A DNA stretch of 64,000 nucleotides. Origin: CAKZLS01 sp963771545. GTDB taxonomy: Bacteria; Pseudomonadota; Alphaproteobacteria; Rhodospirillales; Defluviicoccaceae. How positions within the stretch are numbered: the stretch's first letter is position 1; the number at the start of each line of letters is the position of its first letter. The translations under genes and the position numbers were made by a program. The stretch is from positions 434,001-498,000 of the forward strand of contig CAVYTX010000004.1 in the NCBI GenBank assembly GCA_963771545.1, read 5' to 3'. Positions 35,540 to 45,528 of the stretch are shown here, in pieces. Below the pieces are notes generated by a model. It was not told the origin of the DNA, made no database searches, and worked only from the letters and a program-made list of their open reading frames with translations.

Positions 35540-36266
35540 GATCGCCGCGATCGCCAAGCGGGAGCTGACCGGCTATTTCTCGACGCCGGTGGCTTACGTC
35601 TTCATCGTCATCTTTCTGGCGCTTTCCGGCGCCTTTACGCTTTACATCGGCGGCTTCTTCGAACGCGGGCAGGCCTCTCTCGAATCGTTCTTCGCCTTTC
35701 ATCCCTGGCTATATCTGTTTTTGATACCGGCGGTCAGCATGCGGCTCTGGTCCGAGGAGCGCAAGACCGGCACCATCGAGTTGCTCATGACCCTGCCGCT
35801 CCCGACCGCCGCCGCAGTGATCGGCAAGTTCCTGGCCGCGTGGGCGTTCGTGGCCGTCGCGCTGGCGCTCACCTTCCCCTTGTGGGTCACCGTCAACGTT
35901 CTGGGAGAGCCGGATAACGGCGTCATACTTTCCAGCTACGTGGGCAGCTTGCTGATGGCCGGCGCGTTCTTGGCCATCGGATCGTGCGTTTCGGCTCTGA
36001 CCCGCAACCAGGTCATCGCGTTCATCGTCGCCGCCACGATTTGCTTTCTGTTCACCATGAGCGGTCTCGAAATGGTGCTCAATGTGTTCCGTGCCTGGGC
36101 TCCGCATGTCCTTGTGGACACGGTCGCCTCGCTGAGTTTCTTGTCCCATTTCGACTCCGTGACCAAGGGGCTGATCGATCTCAGGGATCTGGTGTTCTTC
36201 GTCTCGATGATCGCGTTCTGGCTGTTCGCCACCGTTGTGGCCGTGGACGCCGAAAAGGGCGCATAG
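35532..36266 (+). CDS. ABC-2 type permease (GldF-like)
   Basis: The 244-residue membrane protein has six predicted helices: FSTPVAYVFIVIFLALSGAF, PWLYLFLIPAVSMRLWSEE with the conserved RLWSEERKTGTIELLMTLPL, VIGKFLAAWAFVAVALALTF, YVGSLLMAGAFLAIGSCVSA, VIAFIVAATICFLFTMSG and DLVFFVSMIAFWLFATVVAV. The RTGTIE-like motif is typical of ABC-2 permeases. It overlaps the ATPase gene (8 bp) and is 2 bp from the next gene, so all belong to one operon. Confidence 0.92.
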   Translation: MRRIAAIAKRELTGYFSTPVAYVFIVIFLALSGAFTLYIGGFFERGQASLESFFAFHPWLYLFLIPAVSMRLWSEERKTGTIELLMTLPLPTAAAVIGKFLAAWAFVAVALALTFPLWVTVNVLGEPDNGVILSSYVGSLLMAGAFLAIGSCVSALTRNQVIAFIVAATICFLFTMSGLEMVLNVFRAWAPHVLVDTVASLSFLSHFDSVTKGLIDLRDLVFFVSMIAFWLFATVVAVDAEKGA

Positions 36267-36268
36267 CA

Positions 36269-38197
36269 GTGGTCTGGCGGAAACTGAGACAATTGGAAGG
36301 CTCCCGGCTCGCGGTCGCGGGTCTGTTCGTGGCGGCCGTTCTGTTTCTCGCCGTCAATGTGCTCGCCAACAGGACCCTTACGTCGCCGCAACTGGATCTC
36401 ACGGAAAACCAGCTGTTCACCGTTTCCGAGGGAACCCGAAAGACGCTTCGGGACATCGACGAGCCCGTCAATCTTCGCCTCTATTTTTCCCGCGACCTGG
36501 GAGAGGCCGCTCCGCGCTACGCCACTTATTACGGGAGGGTCCGGGAACTCCTGAAACGCTACCAGGATATCTCCGAGGGCCGCGTAGTTTTGAGTCTCAT
36601 GGATCCGGTACCCTTCTCGGACGCCGAGGACCGCGCGGTCGCCGACGGGTTGCAGGGCGTCCCCCTAACCACGGCCGGCGATCTCGGCTACTTCGGATTG
36701 GCCGGCGAAAATAGCACCGATGGAACGGCGCTCATTCCATTCTTCGCCCTGGAGCGCGAACCTTTCCTGGAGTATGACCTGACCAAGCTGATCCACGGTC
36801 TGGCAAATCCGGACCAACCGGTTCTGGGGCTGATCACCACGCTTCCGATGATCGGCGATGGTTCGCGGATGGCGGGCGGCCGAGGCGACTGGCTGATCGT
36901 CGATCAAATGCGCGAGTTCTTCGATATCGAAGTTCTTGAAACCGGCATCGAGTCCATTCCGGACGACATTAAACTCCTCATGGTCGTTCACCCCGGCGAC
37001 CTCGGCTCCAAAACGATCTTCGCTATCGACCAATTCGTGCTGCGGGGTGGCCGGGCGTTGGTATTCGTCGATCCGAACGCGGAATCGGGAACGACCCCCG
37101 GCATGCCTCCACCGCCCATGAACCCCGACCTGAACCGTCTTCTGAAGTCCTGGGGGCTGTCGCTTGTCCCTGACACGGTTGTCGCCGATCTCGACAACGC
37201 CCGGCGGGTGAGCACCGGCGCCGCTCCCGGCGGCGCGATCGTCGACTACTTGGCGTGGCTGTCGCTGCCGGCGGCCTCCTTGGATACCGGGGACCCTGTT
37301 ATGGCGAATATCGAGCGCCTTCATCTGGCGACCGCGGGCATCCTGGAAAAAGAGGAAGGAGCATCGACGGAGGCGCACCCGCTGATCGCGACCGGACCCC
37401 GGTCCATGCGCCTCGGCGTCGACAGGGTCCGGCCCATTCCGGATGTACTTGGAATCCTTCGAACCTTCGAGCCGGAAGGGCGGCAAGAAATGCTCGCGGC
37501 CCGGGTGACGGGGATGGCGAAAACGGCCTTTCCGGATGGGCCGCCGGCGAGTGATGGCGACGAGGTCGCCATGGACGAAGCGGCGACCAGGCCGCCAGCC
37601 CATCTCCGCGAGGCATCGAAACCCATCAATGTCATTGTCCTCGCCGACACCGATTTGCTGTTCGACCGGTTCTGGGTGAACACCACCGACTTCTTCGGCC
37701 AGCCCGTCAATGTCCCCACCGCCAGCAACGGGGATTTCGTGCTCAATGCGTTGGAGAACCTGAGCGGCAGCGACGCCCTGATCGGTTTACGCGGCCGCGC
37801 GCGGTCTGATCGTCCCTTTACGCTCGTCGAGGACATCCGGCGCGATGCCGAAGGGCGCTACCGCGCGGAAGAGCAGCGACTACAAGACGAGTTAAAAGAC
37901 CTGGAAGTCGAACTGAACGGCGTTCGTCACCGGGAGACCGAAGCCGGGGAGGTTTTGCTGACCGCCGAGGATAAAGCGGCGCTGGACCGGTTCCGTGGCC
38001 AGATCCTGTCCGTCCGCAAGAAACTGCGCGACGTTCAGCTCGCCCTTCGAACGGACATCGATCGGCTCCAGACCTGGGTGAAGTTCATCAATATTGCCGC
38101 CGTTCCTCTGCTTCTCGGTTTTGTCATCGCGGCGGTCGGAATGATCCGCCATCACGGCCGCGCGCGGTCGCCAAAGGCCGCAAAAACGAACGGATAG
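36269..38197 (+). CDS. GldG-family ABC transporter auxiliary protein
   Basis: The GTG at 36269, two bases after the permease stop, gives VVWRKLRQLEGSRLAVAGLF; no ATG fits. The 642-residue protein has an N-terminal membrane helix, then TLTSPQLDLTENQLFTVSEG (the GldG motif LT-N--F-LS), LRLYFSRDLGEAAPRYATYY, a large periplasmic part with DIKLLMVVHPGDLGSKTIFA and LRGGRALVFVDPNAESG, a coiled coil (about residues 540-605) and a C-terminal helix (IAAVPLLLGFVIAAVGM). In Bacteroidetes GldG works with GldA/GldF in gliding. In proteobacteria its role is unknown. It is followed by a DUF4340 gene. Confidence 0.88.
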   Translation: MVWRKLRQLEGSRLAVAGLFVAAVLFLAVNVLANRTLTSPQLDLTENQLFTVSEGTRKTLRDIDEPVNLRLYFSRDLGEAAPRYATYYGRVRELLKRYQDISEGRVVLSLMDPVPFSDAEDRAVADGLQGVPLTTAGDLGYFGLAGENSTDGTALIPFFALEREPFLEYDLTKLIHGLANPDQPVLGLITTLPMIGDGSRMAGGRGDWLIVDQMREFFDIEVLETGIESIPDDIKLLMVVHPGDLGSKTIFAIDQFVLRGGRALVFVDPNAESGTTPGMPPPPMNPDLNRLLKSWGLSLVPDTVVADLDNARRVSTGAAPGGAIVDYLAWLSLPAASLDTGDPVMANIERLHLATAGILEKEEGASTEAHPLIATGPRSMRLGVDRVRPIPDVLGILRTFEPEGRQEMLAARVTGMAKTAFPDGPPASDGDEVAMDEAATRPPAHLREASKPINVIVLADTDLLFDRFWVNTTDFFGQPVNVPTASNGDFVLNALENLSGSDALIGLRGRARSDRPFTLVEDIRRDAEGRYRAEEQRLQDELKDLEVELNGVRHRETEAGEVLLTAEDKAALDRFRGQILSVRKKLRDVQLALRTDIDRLQTWVKFINIAAVPLLLGFVIAAVGMIRHHGRARSPKAAKTNG

Positions 38198-38221
38198 GAT
38201 GATCAACGGAATGGCGGCATC

Positions 38222-39250
38222 ATGAAAGTCCGATCGCTTTTCGTTCTATGCGCGGTCACTCTCGCCGTGATCATCGCGGCGGGCGTGGCGACCGTGCGCG
38301 ATCCTCGACCGGATACCGCGATTGACGCCGCCGAACGGCTGTTTCCCGAACTACTGGACAAGACCGGTACGCTCGCGGTGATCACGCTTCGCGACAGAAA
38401 AATAACCCTGACTATGCAGAAGGACGACACTGGCTGGATCCTGAAGGAACGCGACGGCTATCCGGTGCGTCCGGACGCCGTCCGGGAGTTGGTGCTCAAA
38501 CTCGCGAGCCTGGAGAAGGTCGAGGCCAAGACCGAGCGCGCCGAATTGTATGCGCGTCTCGGCGTGGAGGACACGGTCGCCGCGGGCGCCCGGTCCAAGG
38601 AGGTCGAACTGCTGGACGATGAAGGCGCCGTTCTCGCTCGTCTGCTGGTGGGTAAAGCGGCGTTCGGCGTCGGCGAAGAAGGCGGGCTTTACGTTCGAAA
38701 ACCCGATGAAAGCAGAAGCTGGCTCGTTCGCGGACGGCTGGCGCCCGGGCTCGAGGCCCGCGATTGGGTGGAGCGCCGGATCGTGGATATTCCCGAAATC
38801 GACGTCCGATCGGTTCGCGTCGTTCACCCGGACGGAGAGACGATGCACGCAGCCAAGCAAACGGTCGAGGACGACCATTTCGCCCTTGAGGGTGTGGGCG
38901 ACGAAGCCCCACCGCAAAGCGTCGATGCTATTGACGCCCTCGCCACGGTTCTTTCAGGGTTGAACCTCGAGGAACTGAAAAAGGCCGAGGATATCCCATT
39001 CGTGGACGACGCCACCGTGCACGCAGTCGTAATGACCTTCGACGGCCTTAAGGTCACGGTCGATCTGACCGAGCACGGCGGCGAGGACTGGATCCGCGTT
39101 GGCGCGGAGGCGGGGCCGGACGCGGGGTCGGCCCGCGAAATCGTGGATAGAACCAAAGGCTGGGCCTACCAGGTTCCGTCGTTCGCGGTGGCGCCATGGA
39201 AAAAGCGAATGGCCGACCTGCTCGAACCGGAGACCGCCTCGGGATCATAG
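38222..39250 (+). CDS. DUF4340-domain protein
   Basis: The 342-residue protein has one N-terminal membrane helix (LFVLCAVTLAVIIAAGVATV) followed by a periplasmic DUF4340 domain: AERLFPELLDKTGTLAVITL, DTGWILKERDGYPVRPDAVR, ELYARLGVEDTVAAGA and LYVRKPDESRSWLVRGRLAP. The tryptophan in LVRGRL and the -GLEARDWVERRIVDI- stretch are typical. Genes with this domain nearly always follow gldA/gldF/gldG-like genes, as here. The protein may work as a periplasmic partner of GldG. Function is unknown. It is last in the operon; tRNA-Phe is convergent 14 bp downstream. Confidence 0.88.
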   Translation: MKVRSLFVLCAVTLAVIIAAGVATVRDPRPDTAIDAAERLFPELLDKTGTLAVITLRDRKITLTMQKDDTGWILKERDGYPVRPDAVRELVLKLASLEKVEAKTERAELYARLGVEDTVAAGARSKEVELLDDEGAVLARLLVGKAAFGVGEEGGLYVRKPDESRSWLVRGRLAPGLEARDWVERRIVDIPEIDVRSVRVVHPDGETMHAAKQTVEDDHFALEGVGDEAPPQSVDAIDALATVLSGLNLEELKKAEDIPFVDDATVHAVVMTFDGLKVTVDLTEHGGEDWIRVGAEAGPDAGSAREIVDRTKGWAYQVPSFAVAPWKKRMADLLEPETASGS

Positions 39251-39264
39251 AAAAAAGAAAGAAG
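39250..39264 (-). terminator. T-rich tract directly after tRNA-Phe
   Basis: On the minus strand CTTCTTTCTTTTTTC follows the tRNA CCA end and can end transcription, with the acceptor stem acting as hairpin. Confidence 0.5.
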
Positions 39265-39340
<76 letters not shown>

Positions 39341-39395
39341 ATTCCGATCATCGGTCCCCCGTCGACACCGTTCCGAGCGCCTCGGGGATTGGGCG

Positions 39396-39425
39396 CTTAT
39401 AACAAGGAACGGGCAAACCTGTCCA
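39396..39425 (-). promoter_or_regulatory. Probable promoter of tRNA-Phe
   Basis: On the minus strand TGGACA (39420-39425) and TATAAG (39396-39401) are separated by 18 bp, about 55 bp upstream of the mature tRNA 5' end, directly after yacG. Confidence 0.6.
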
Positions 39426-39436
39426 GCCACCGACCC

Positions 39437-39643
39437 CTATTCGTCTTCCGATGCGCTATCGCGTTCCGGTTCCTCCTGCGAAGGAACGCTGTAGGTTTCG
39501 TTCAGCCATCGTCCAAGATCGATATCGGCGCAGCGCTTCGAGCAGAACGGACGCCAATTCGCCTCGGCGGGTTTGCGACAGACCGGGCACCGCGGCCGCT
39601 TGATGGGAACGACGTTGGCGGTTTTTCCATCTTTGCTTTTCAT
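39437..39643 (-). CDS. yacG: DNA gyrase inhibitor YacG
   Basis: The 68-residue zinc protein has [20 protein letters not shown] and [20 protein letters not shown]; the four cysteines of CxxC and CxxxC bind zinc. YacG binds GyrB and lowers gyrase activity in E. coli. The C-terminus is acidic ([11 protein letters not shown]). It follows the RNase gene by 3 bp, and the gene order infA-maf-rng-yacG is usual in alphaproteobacteria. Confidence 0.95.
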   Translation of the reverse strand: MKSKDGKTANVVPIKRPRCPVCRKPAEANWRPFCSKRCADIDLGRWLNETYSVPSQEEPERDSASEDE

Positions 39644-39646
39644 CGC

Positions 39647-41089
39647 TTAATCCTCGCGACACCGGACCGAGGTCACGTCGAAACTCTCGGGAGCGAGGTT
39701 CGCGTTTTCGTCGAGGAAAACGGCCGTCCCCAATTTCCGCTCGACCTCCGCCAGTCCCGGCGCGGCCTCTCCCCGCAAAGCCGCCACCACCGATGGCGAA
39801 GCCGTGATCTTCAGGGTGGGACCCGCGCCCGTTCGCGCTTCGATCAATACTCTGCGCAGGGCCTCAAAGGCAATGGTTGCGGCGGAGCGGATCCGTCCGG
39901 CGCCCTCGCAGGCTGGACACGCCGTTGTCAGCCGGCGTCCGAGGGACCGTTCCCGGCGCTGACGCGTCAGCTCCACCAGCCCGAACGGCGTATACCCGGC
40001 GAGTTGAAACGGACGCCGGTCTTGTTCCATGGCCTGGCGCAATGCCGAAACAACCCGCGATCGGTTCTCCCGCCGTCGCATGGGGACAAAATCGATGACC
40101 ATATGGCCGGCGAGATCACGCAAGCGGACGTGGCGAGCCACGGCTCCGGCCGCCTCCAGGTTGACCTGCAGGGCGGTATCCTCCGGACCGCCGCGCGAGC
40201 CCCCCCCGATGTCCACATCGATGGCGACCACCGCCGCCGTCTCGGCAATCTCGATCATCCCGCCCGAAGGCAACGCTACATTGGGGAGAAGGAGCGCTTG
40301 GATCTGCTCCTCGATCTCGCACTGGTCGAACACCCCCCTGGCGCCCGTGTGAAGCTCCCACCGCTCGGCAATATCCGGCATCGCGTCGCGGATGTCCGCG
40401 AGCCGTTGGGGACTATCGGCGAGGACGCGATCGAACGTTCGCCCCGACTCTTCGATGACGGCGGCAAGCACGGCGTCGGGGCCGCGGCGAAGGCATGCCG
40501 GCGGCCGCGCAACCAAACGCCGCGCTTGAACATCCGACCAAAGGTCTAGGTGCCGCCGGGCTTCCGCCGCGAGCTGATCCATCGAAGTGCCGGCCGCGAT
40601 GCCGCGGACAATCCAGCCCCCCGTGTCGATGGCCAGAGCTCCAATCGCATCGGCGAGACGGGAGCGCTCGCCCGCGTCTTCGATCCGGCGTGACAGCCGC
40701 ACTCCGGGCTGTCCCGGCAGAAACACCAGGTAGCGGCCCGGGAACGCGGGTCGGGCCGTCACCTTAGCGCCCTTGGCGCCCACGGGTTCCTGCCGGACCT
40801 GCACCACCACCGCGTCACCCTCGGACACGAAGTCGCCGATGCGTCCGCCTTTGACTTCCGCCGGGCGAACCTCGGCAAGCCCAAGAAACCCGTCACGGTC
40901 AAACCCGAGATCGACGAACGCGGCATCGATCGGCGCGGCGACCTTGACGACACGGCCGAGGACGACGTCACCGGCGCGCGGCCGTTCGTCCGGACGCGAC
41001 ACCACCAGGCGCCCGAGAACGCCGCCCTCGAGAAACGCGGCGCGGGTCTCGTTTCCCAAGGCGCTGATCAACACCTCGTCACCGGGCAT
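39647..41089 (-). CDS. rng: Ribonuclease E/G family protein
   Basis: This single-strand endoribonuclease acts in rRNA and mRNA processing. The ATG at 41089 (MPGDEVLISALGNETRAAFL) gives 480 residues. It has an S1 region (VLGRVVKVAAPIDAAFVDLG to DGFLGLAEV), the catalytic aspartates in VVAIDVDIGG and GHMVIDFVPMRRR, the AGYTPFGLVELTRQRRERSL motif, and the zinc-link Cys pair TTACPACEGAGRI. It lacks the long C-terminal scaffold of RNase E, so it is the short RNase G-like form. The start overlaps the maf stop by 11 bp. Confidence 0.93.
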   Translation of the reverse strand: MPGDEVLISALGNETRAAFLEGGVLGRLVVSRPDERPRAGDVVLGRVVKVAAPIDAAFVDLGFDRDGFLGLAEVRPAEVKGGRIGDFVSEGDAVVVQVRQEPVGAKGAKVTARPAFPGRYLVFLPGQPGVRLSRRIEDAGERSRLADAIGALAIDTGGWIVRGIAAGTSMDQLAAEARRHLDLWSDVQARRLVARPPACLRRGPDAVLAAVIEESGRTFDRVLADSPQRLADIRDAMPDIAERWELHTGARGVFDQCEIEEQIQALLLPNVALPSGGMIEIAETAAVVAIDVDIGGGSRGGPEDTALQVNLEAAGAVARHVRLRDLAGHMVIDFVPMRRRENRSRVVSALRQAMEQDRRPFQLAGYTPFGLVELTRQRRERSLGRRLTTACPACEGAGRIRSAATIAFEALRRVLIEARTGAGPTLKITASPSVVAALRGEAAPGLAEVERKLGTAVFLDENANLAPESFDVTSVRCRED

Positions 41090-41714
41090 CGGCCGTTTCC
41101 AGCCGGGGCCATTTGAGAAGGTTCCGGCTCCCGAGCAGAGCCGCCGTCTCATAAAGCGGCAGGCCGACCACATTGGAGTAAGATCCCACGAGAGAGCGGA
41201 CAAATGCCGCGGCCAGACCCTGAACGGCGTATGCTCCCGCCTTGTCTTCCCATTCTTTCGAAGTCAGATAGGCGTCCATCTCCTCCGAGCTCAATCGTTT
41301 GAAGGCCACGGACGTGATGACGATACGGTCGGTGACGTCCCCTTGAGGGCCAACCAGGGCAACGCCACCATAAACCCGGTGACGGCGACCCGAAAGCCGC
41401 TGGAGACACATACGCGCCTCTCTCTCGGTCGAAGCCTTCGGCAGCGCCCTCCGGCCGCACGCAACCACTGTATCGGCGCCGAGCACCCACGATCCGGGAC
41501 ACCGTTCGGCGACCGCCCTCGCCTTGGCGCCGGCAAGGCGGCGCGCGAGATCCCGCGGCAACTCTCCCTTCCTCGGCGCCTCATCGATCTCAGCGGCCTG
41601 GACGCCATCGGGAGTCACGCCAATCTGGGCCAGGAGGGTCAAGCGTCGCGGCGACGCCGACGCGAGGACAATAGGGGGGGATAACAAATCATCGGAACGG
41701 GCGGGCACTGCCAT
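41079..41714 (-). CDS. maf: Maf-family nucleotide pyrophosphatase
   Basis: Maf proteins hydrolyse modified or canonical NTPs/dNTPs (dTTP/UTP or m7GTP) and are linked to division arrest. The 211-residue protein shows PPIVLASASPRRLTLLAQIG, LADTV-type SWVLGADTVVACGRRALPKA, LSGRRHRVYGGVALVGP, AYLTSKEWEDKAGAYAVQGL and GSYSNVVGLPLYETAALL. It lies between infA and the RNase gene. Confidence 0.95.
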   Translation of the reverse strand: MAVPARSDDLLSPPIVLASASPRRLTLLAQIGVTPDGVQAAEIDEAPRKGELPRDLARRLAGAKARAVAERCPGSWVLGADTVVACGRRALPKASTEREARMCLQRLSGRRHRVYGGVALVGPQGDVTDRIVITSVAFKRLSSEEMDAYLTSKEWEDKAGAYAVQGLAAAFVRSLVGSYSNVVGLPLYETAALLGSRNLLKWPRLETADAR

Positions 41715-41745
41715 CTACCCTTGTTCGACCCGTTTCCAGCGGATG

Positions 41746-41964
41746 TCACTTGAAGCGGAACGTAATCCGTCCCTTTGTCAGGTCGTAAGGCGTGATTTCG
41801 ACATTCACCCGATCGCCAGCCAGCACGCGGATCCGGTTTTTGCGCATTTTGCCCGCGGTATGAGCAAGCACTTCGTGGTCGTTCTCCAGCTTCACCCGGA
41901 ACATCGCGTTGGGGAGAAGTTCGGTGACAACTCCTTGAAATTCGAGAACTTCTTCCTTGGCCAT
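41746..41964 (-). CDS. infA: Translation initiation factor IF-1
   Basis: The 72-residue protein is nearly a textbook IF-1: [40 protein letters not shown] and [20 protein letters not shown] to KGRITFRFK. It heads the infA-maf-rng-yacG run. On the minus strand TTGACC with a 17-bp spacer precedes a weak -10, and the spacer contains the inverted repeat CGCGAT/ATCGCG at 42004-42019, a candidate operator. Confidence 0.98.
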   Translation of the reverse strand: MAKEEVLEFQGVVTELLPNAMFRVKLENDHEVLAHTAGKMRKNRIRVLAGDRVNVEITPYDLTKGRITFRFK

Positions 41965-42139
41965 TCGATCGACTGCTTTGGTTGTGGACAGCCCCTACAT
42001 GAACGCGATTCGCATCGCGGTCAAGGCCGCATACCCAAACATGATACAATCGCGAAACGAATCTCCTTACATCGGTCGCATGCAAGGCCCGAGTTCGATT
42101 AAGAGTTCGCGGTCGACGTTGTCGATGCGTGAAACTCAA

Positions 42140-44999
42140 TCACAATGAGTCATTGTTAGCGACCGTTGGTATAATCCCTTGATGGTCGATTTCGGCTACC
42201 GGAGCCGCTACCCTCGGCAGGTACAGCCGGATGGTGGTGCCGTGATCGACTTCGCTGTCCACAAGCACATGGCCACCGGATTGCCTGACCCATCCATAAA
42301 CCATGCTTAGTCCAAGACCGCTTCCCTTGCCAAACTCCTTAGTGGTGAAAAATGGCTCAAAAATGCGGCTCACGACTTCCGGCGGCATGCCTGTTCCGGT
42401 GTCGCTCACGGCCAACATGACGTAGTCGCCCGGCGCCAGCTCTTGCGCTTCACCCGATATCCCGTCCCGGAGAGCCGCGTTTGCGGTTGCAATCGTGAGC
42501 ACGCCGCCGCGATGCATGGCGTCGCGGGCGTTGACAGCCAGGTTAAGCAACGCATTTTCAAGTTGCCCCCGGTCAACCATCGCCGTCCATAACCCCGGAG
42601 CAAGCTTCTCGCGAATTTTTATGGCGTCACCCATGGTGCGGCGTAATAGAACCGTCATCTCGCCAACCACGTGATTCAGGTCCGTCACTTCGGGAGTCAG
42701 CCTCTGACGACGAGCAAACGCGAGGAGGCGATGGGTAAGTTCCGCGCCTCTCTCGGCGGACCAAACCGCGTCGGAAACCAAGTTACGGCTTTCCTGATCC
42801 AAGGTCTGATTTTCTTCCAGCAATTGCAGATTGCCCAGAATGATTGCCAGCAGGTTATTGAAATCATGGGCAATGCCCCCCGTCAATTGGCCGACGACCT
42901 CCATTTTCTGCGCCTGCCGGAGCCGTTCCTCGGTGGCCTTGCGATCGGTGATATCCTCCTTGACCGCGACATAGTGGGTGACCTTGCCGCGGGCGTCGCG
43001 AACCGGCGCAATCGAGGCAAGCTCCCAGAACAATTCCCCGTTCTTCTTTTTGTTGTGAAACTCGCCCCGCCAGACATTGCCAGCGCTGATGGTTTCCCAA
43101 AGTTGCTTGTATTCCAAGGAATCCGTGTGTCCTGATTTCAGGATACCGGGGTTTTTACCCGCGGCTTCCGCGTACGTGTAACCGGTCGTTTCCGTAAATT
43201 TCGGATTGACGTACTCGATGCGGCCATTCACGTCGGTGATCACCACCGACGCGGGGCTTTGCTCGATGGCTTGAAACAGTTTGCTGAGTTCACCTTCCGC
43301 CCGCCGCTGAGACGTTACGTCTCGCAAAGAAATCAAAAACTGCTTCTTGCCCTCCCACTTCATGGGAAAAACCTGCATCTCCGCCACCGCCAAGGCGTGT
43401 CCGGAGCGAACAATTTCGATCTCGGCGACGTCACCCTCGACCACGGGAAAACCGAAGGGAGCGCCCATCAGTTCCTCCGACCGCTGGCGGAACAGGTTCT
43501 CCGCGGCTTTGTTGGCAAACGTCACCGCGTGTTGCGCATCGACGATCATGATGGCGATCGATTGCATTTCGATGATGGTCCGAAGCCGCGCTTCGCTCGC
43601 GCGCAAGGCTTTCTCCGCGCGCTTTCGTTCGCTGATGTCGCGGATGATGCCCGTGAAATACCGCTCGCCGCCCAGTTTCCAGGTCGACAATGAAAGCTCG
43701 ACCGGAACCTCGCTTTGGTCCTTCCGCAGGCCGACCAGTTCGACGGGCTTACCGACAAGCTCATGCCCGGCGTCCGCGACGGCCCGCTGCAATCCGAGGG
43801 TGTGGGCTTCGTGATAGCGCGCCGGTATCAGCGTCGTGAGCGGCTTACCGAGAATCTCCGCGGCGACATACCCAAAGATCCTTTCGGCCGCCTTGTTCCA
43901 CGAAATCACGTTTCCCGAAGCGTCGGCGGATACGATCGCGTCGTTGGCGGATTCCGCGATCGTTCGAAAACGCTCCTCGCTGTCCTGAAGCGCTATTTCG
44001 GCCTGTTTTCGGTCCGTGACGTCCTCATAAAGCGCGACCACCTCGCCGCTCGGCAGTTTGTAGACGTAGCTCTCCCGCCACCTCGATCCCCGACCTAGTT
44101 TGGGAAGCGAAAAGGGGAACCGTTCCGGCCTCCCTGTTTGCCAGAACTCTCTGGAGGACGTTGAGAAAGCCCAAGCTTTTCGCTCGCGGAAAAATCTCAT
44201 TGAGATCCCGGCCCAACAGGTCGCCGCGACTGACCTTGTCAATCCTCTCGCCCGCGCGATTGAGATCCTTGTAGGTAAAGCGTCCGCCATCCTCCGGAAC
44301 TTCATACACCGCCGCGCCGGAGCTCATACTGTTGAACAACTCCCGGAAGCGCGTTTCTCCTTCTTGAATGCCCCTGATAATCGAGTCGCTCACCGCGAAG
44401 AACACCAATGTTCCCGCGGCGATAAGAACGACGGCGACGGCCGCCACCAGCCCCGCCGCCTCGACATACGAGGCACGGATTTCGCTCATGTCGATCTTGG
44501 CGACGATACCGAGATCGAGAACTGCCACCGGCTCATAGGCCGCGAGCACCTCAACTCCCCTGTAGTCTATTCCAATCATGGTTCCGGACAGGCCGGAGAC
44601 GGCCCGGCGCATGGGTTCGGCAAGCTGTGACTTGAGGGCGATCGGCTGGGGTTGACCAAGATCGGAATGACGCTGATTCAATACAAATACAATTTGGTCG
44701 CCGTCGCGTCGGCCCAAGGTGAATTCGCCCGTCTGACCGAGACTTTCAAATGCTTTATGGGCTTGTTTTAGCTGTGCGATGACGCCGGCTTCAGGGCCGT
44801 TCGGATAGGTGCTGTATTCTTCCTGAAACCGCGCCATCGATTCCAGGAGACGCGCCTGACTTAGCGCCATTTCCGCCAGCCGTCGCCGGTCTTCCTCGAC
44901 CGTCGTTTGGTAAAGGACGCCGATGGCGACGCCGCCCGTGGCAATGGCGACAACCGCCATGATAAGGAGAAGGAAAACCAGTCTCCGATAGTCCCTCAC
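42140..44999 (-). pseudogene. PAS-domain sensor histidine kinase, interrupted by a one-base frameshift
   Basis: The N-terminal frame starts at 44999 and codes a membrane helix (LVFLLLIMAVVAIATGGVAI), a periplasmic sensor region, a second helix and the start of a PAS domain. Near 44140-44150 the homologous reading passes to another frame (from LNVLQRV to WQTGRPERFPFSLPKLG). This is consistent with one extra base in an AA/TT pair. The second frame codes further PAS/PAC domains, a HisKA domain with [20 protein letters not shown] (the phospho-His) and HATPase with NLAVNARDAM, SDTGTGMP and GKGSGLGLSMVYG. The last ten codons (IPTVANNDSL-stop) lie in palindromic repeat copy C. The start overlaps the receiver gene stop (ATGA). 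If the shift is real, the kinase is inactive. Confidence 0.82.
42143..42172. repeat. Palindromic repeat, copy C (at the sensor kinase 3' end)
   Basis: GACCGTTGGTAT at 42161-42172 is the family core. It is joined to the perfect palindrome CAATGAGTCATTG at 42143-42155. The kinase C-terminal tail and stop codon are formed in this repeat. Confidence 0.65.
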
Positions 45000-45409
45000 T
45001 CATTCCTCTCTTCGGCGGAGGACGCACCAAGCCCGCCGCCGGCATTTGCGAGCACCTTGCGCAACTGCGGCACGCTAACCGGTTTGCTTAGGCTCTTGAC
45101 CGGACGCAACCCTTTGAATTCGGCGAGAAGCCGAGCATTGATCGCGTAATCCGGGCTGTACCCGGTGATAATGATGATATCCGCGATACACCCTTGCTTG
45201 ACCAACCACAGGATCAGTTCATTGCCGTCGATATCGGGCATAACCATGTCGATGACCGTTACATCGGGCGGCCGCATCATGTATGCGCGTTTGAAATCAG
45301 CGCCGTGGTGGGTGATCTCCACTTCGTAGTCGAGACCCACGGCGACTTTTTGGACGAACGCCGCGAATTTCGGTTCATCGTCGACGATAAGCAGACGTTT
45401 CTTGGTCAT
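44996..45409 (-). CDS. Single-domain response regulator (CheY-like receiver)
   Basis: The 137-residue receiver has the acidic pair in RLLIVDDEPKFAAFVQKV, the phospho-acceptor Asp in VTVIDMVMPDIDGNE, the Thr in IIITGYSPDYAIN and the Lys in LSKPVSVPQLRKVL. No output domain is present. Its stop overlaps the start of the sensor kinase gene, so the pair is translationally coupled and should work together. The downstream effector is unknown. Confidence 0.93.
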   Translation of the reverse strand: MTKKRLLIVDDEPKFAAFVQKVAVGLDYEVEITHHGADFKRAYMMRPPDVTVIDMVMPDIDGNELILWLVKQGCIADIIIITGYSPDYAINARLLAEFKGLRPVKSLSKPVSVPQLRKVLANAGGGLGASSAEERNE

Positions 45410-45528
45410 GTCGACCGACAGCCTTTACCAGTCGAGGCATCCTCTCCGCATTGTTCGCGGCCCTATGGCTTCGCGCTCAAACGCGATTACCGTTAAAACC
45501 TGATGGAAAACTGTGCAACTGTAAATTG

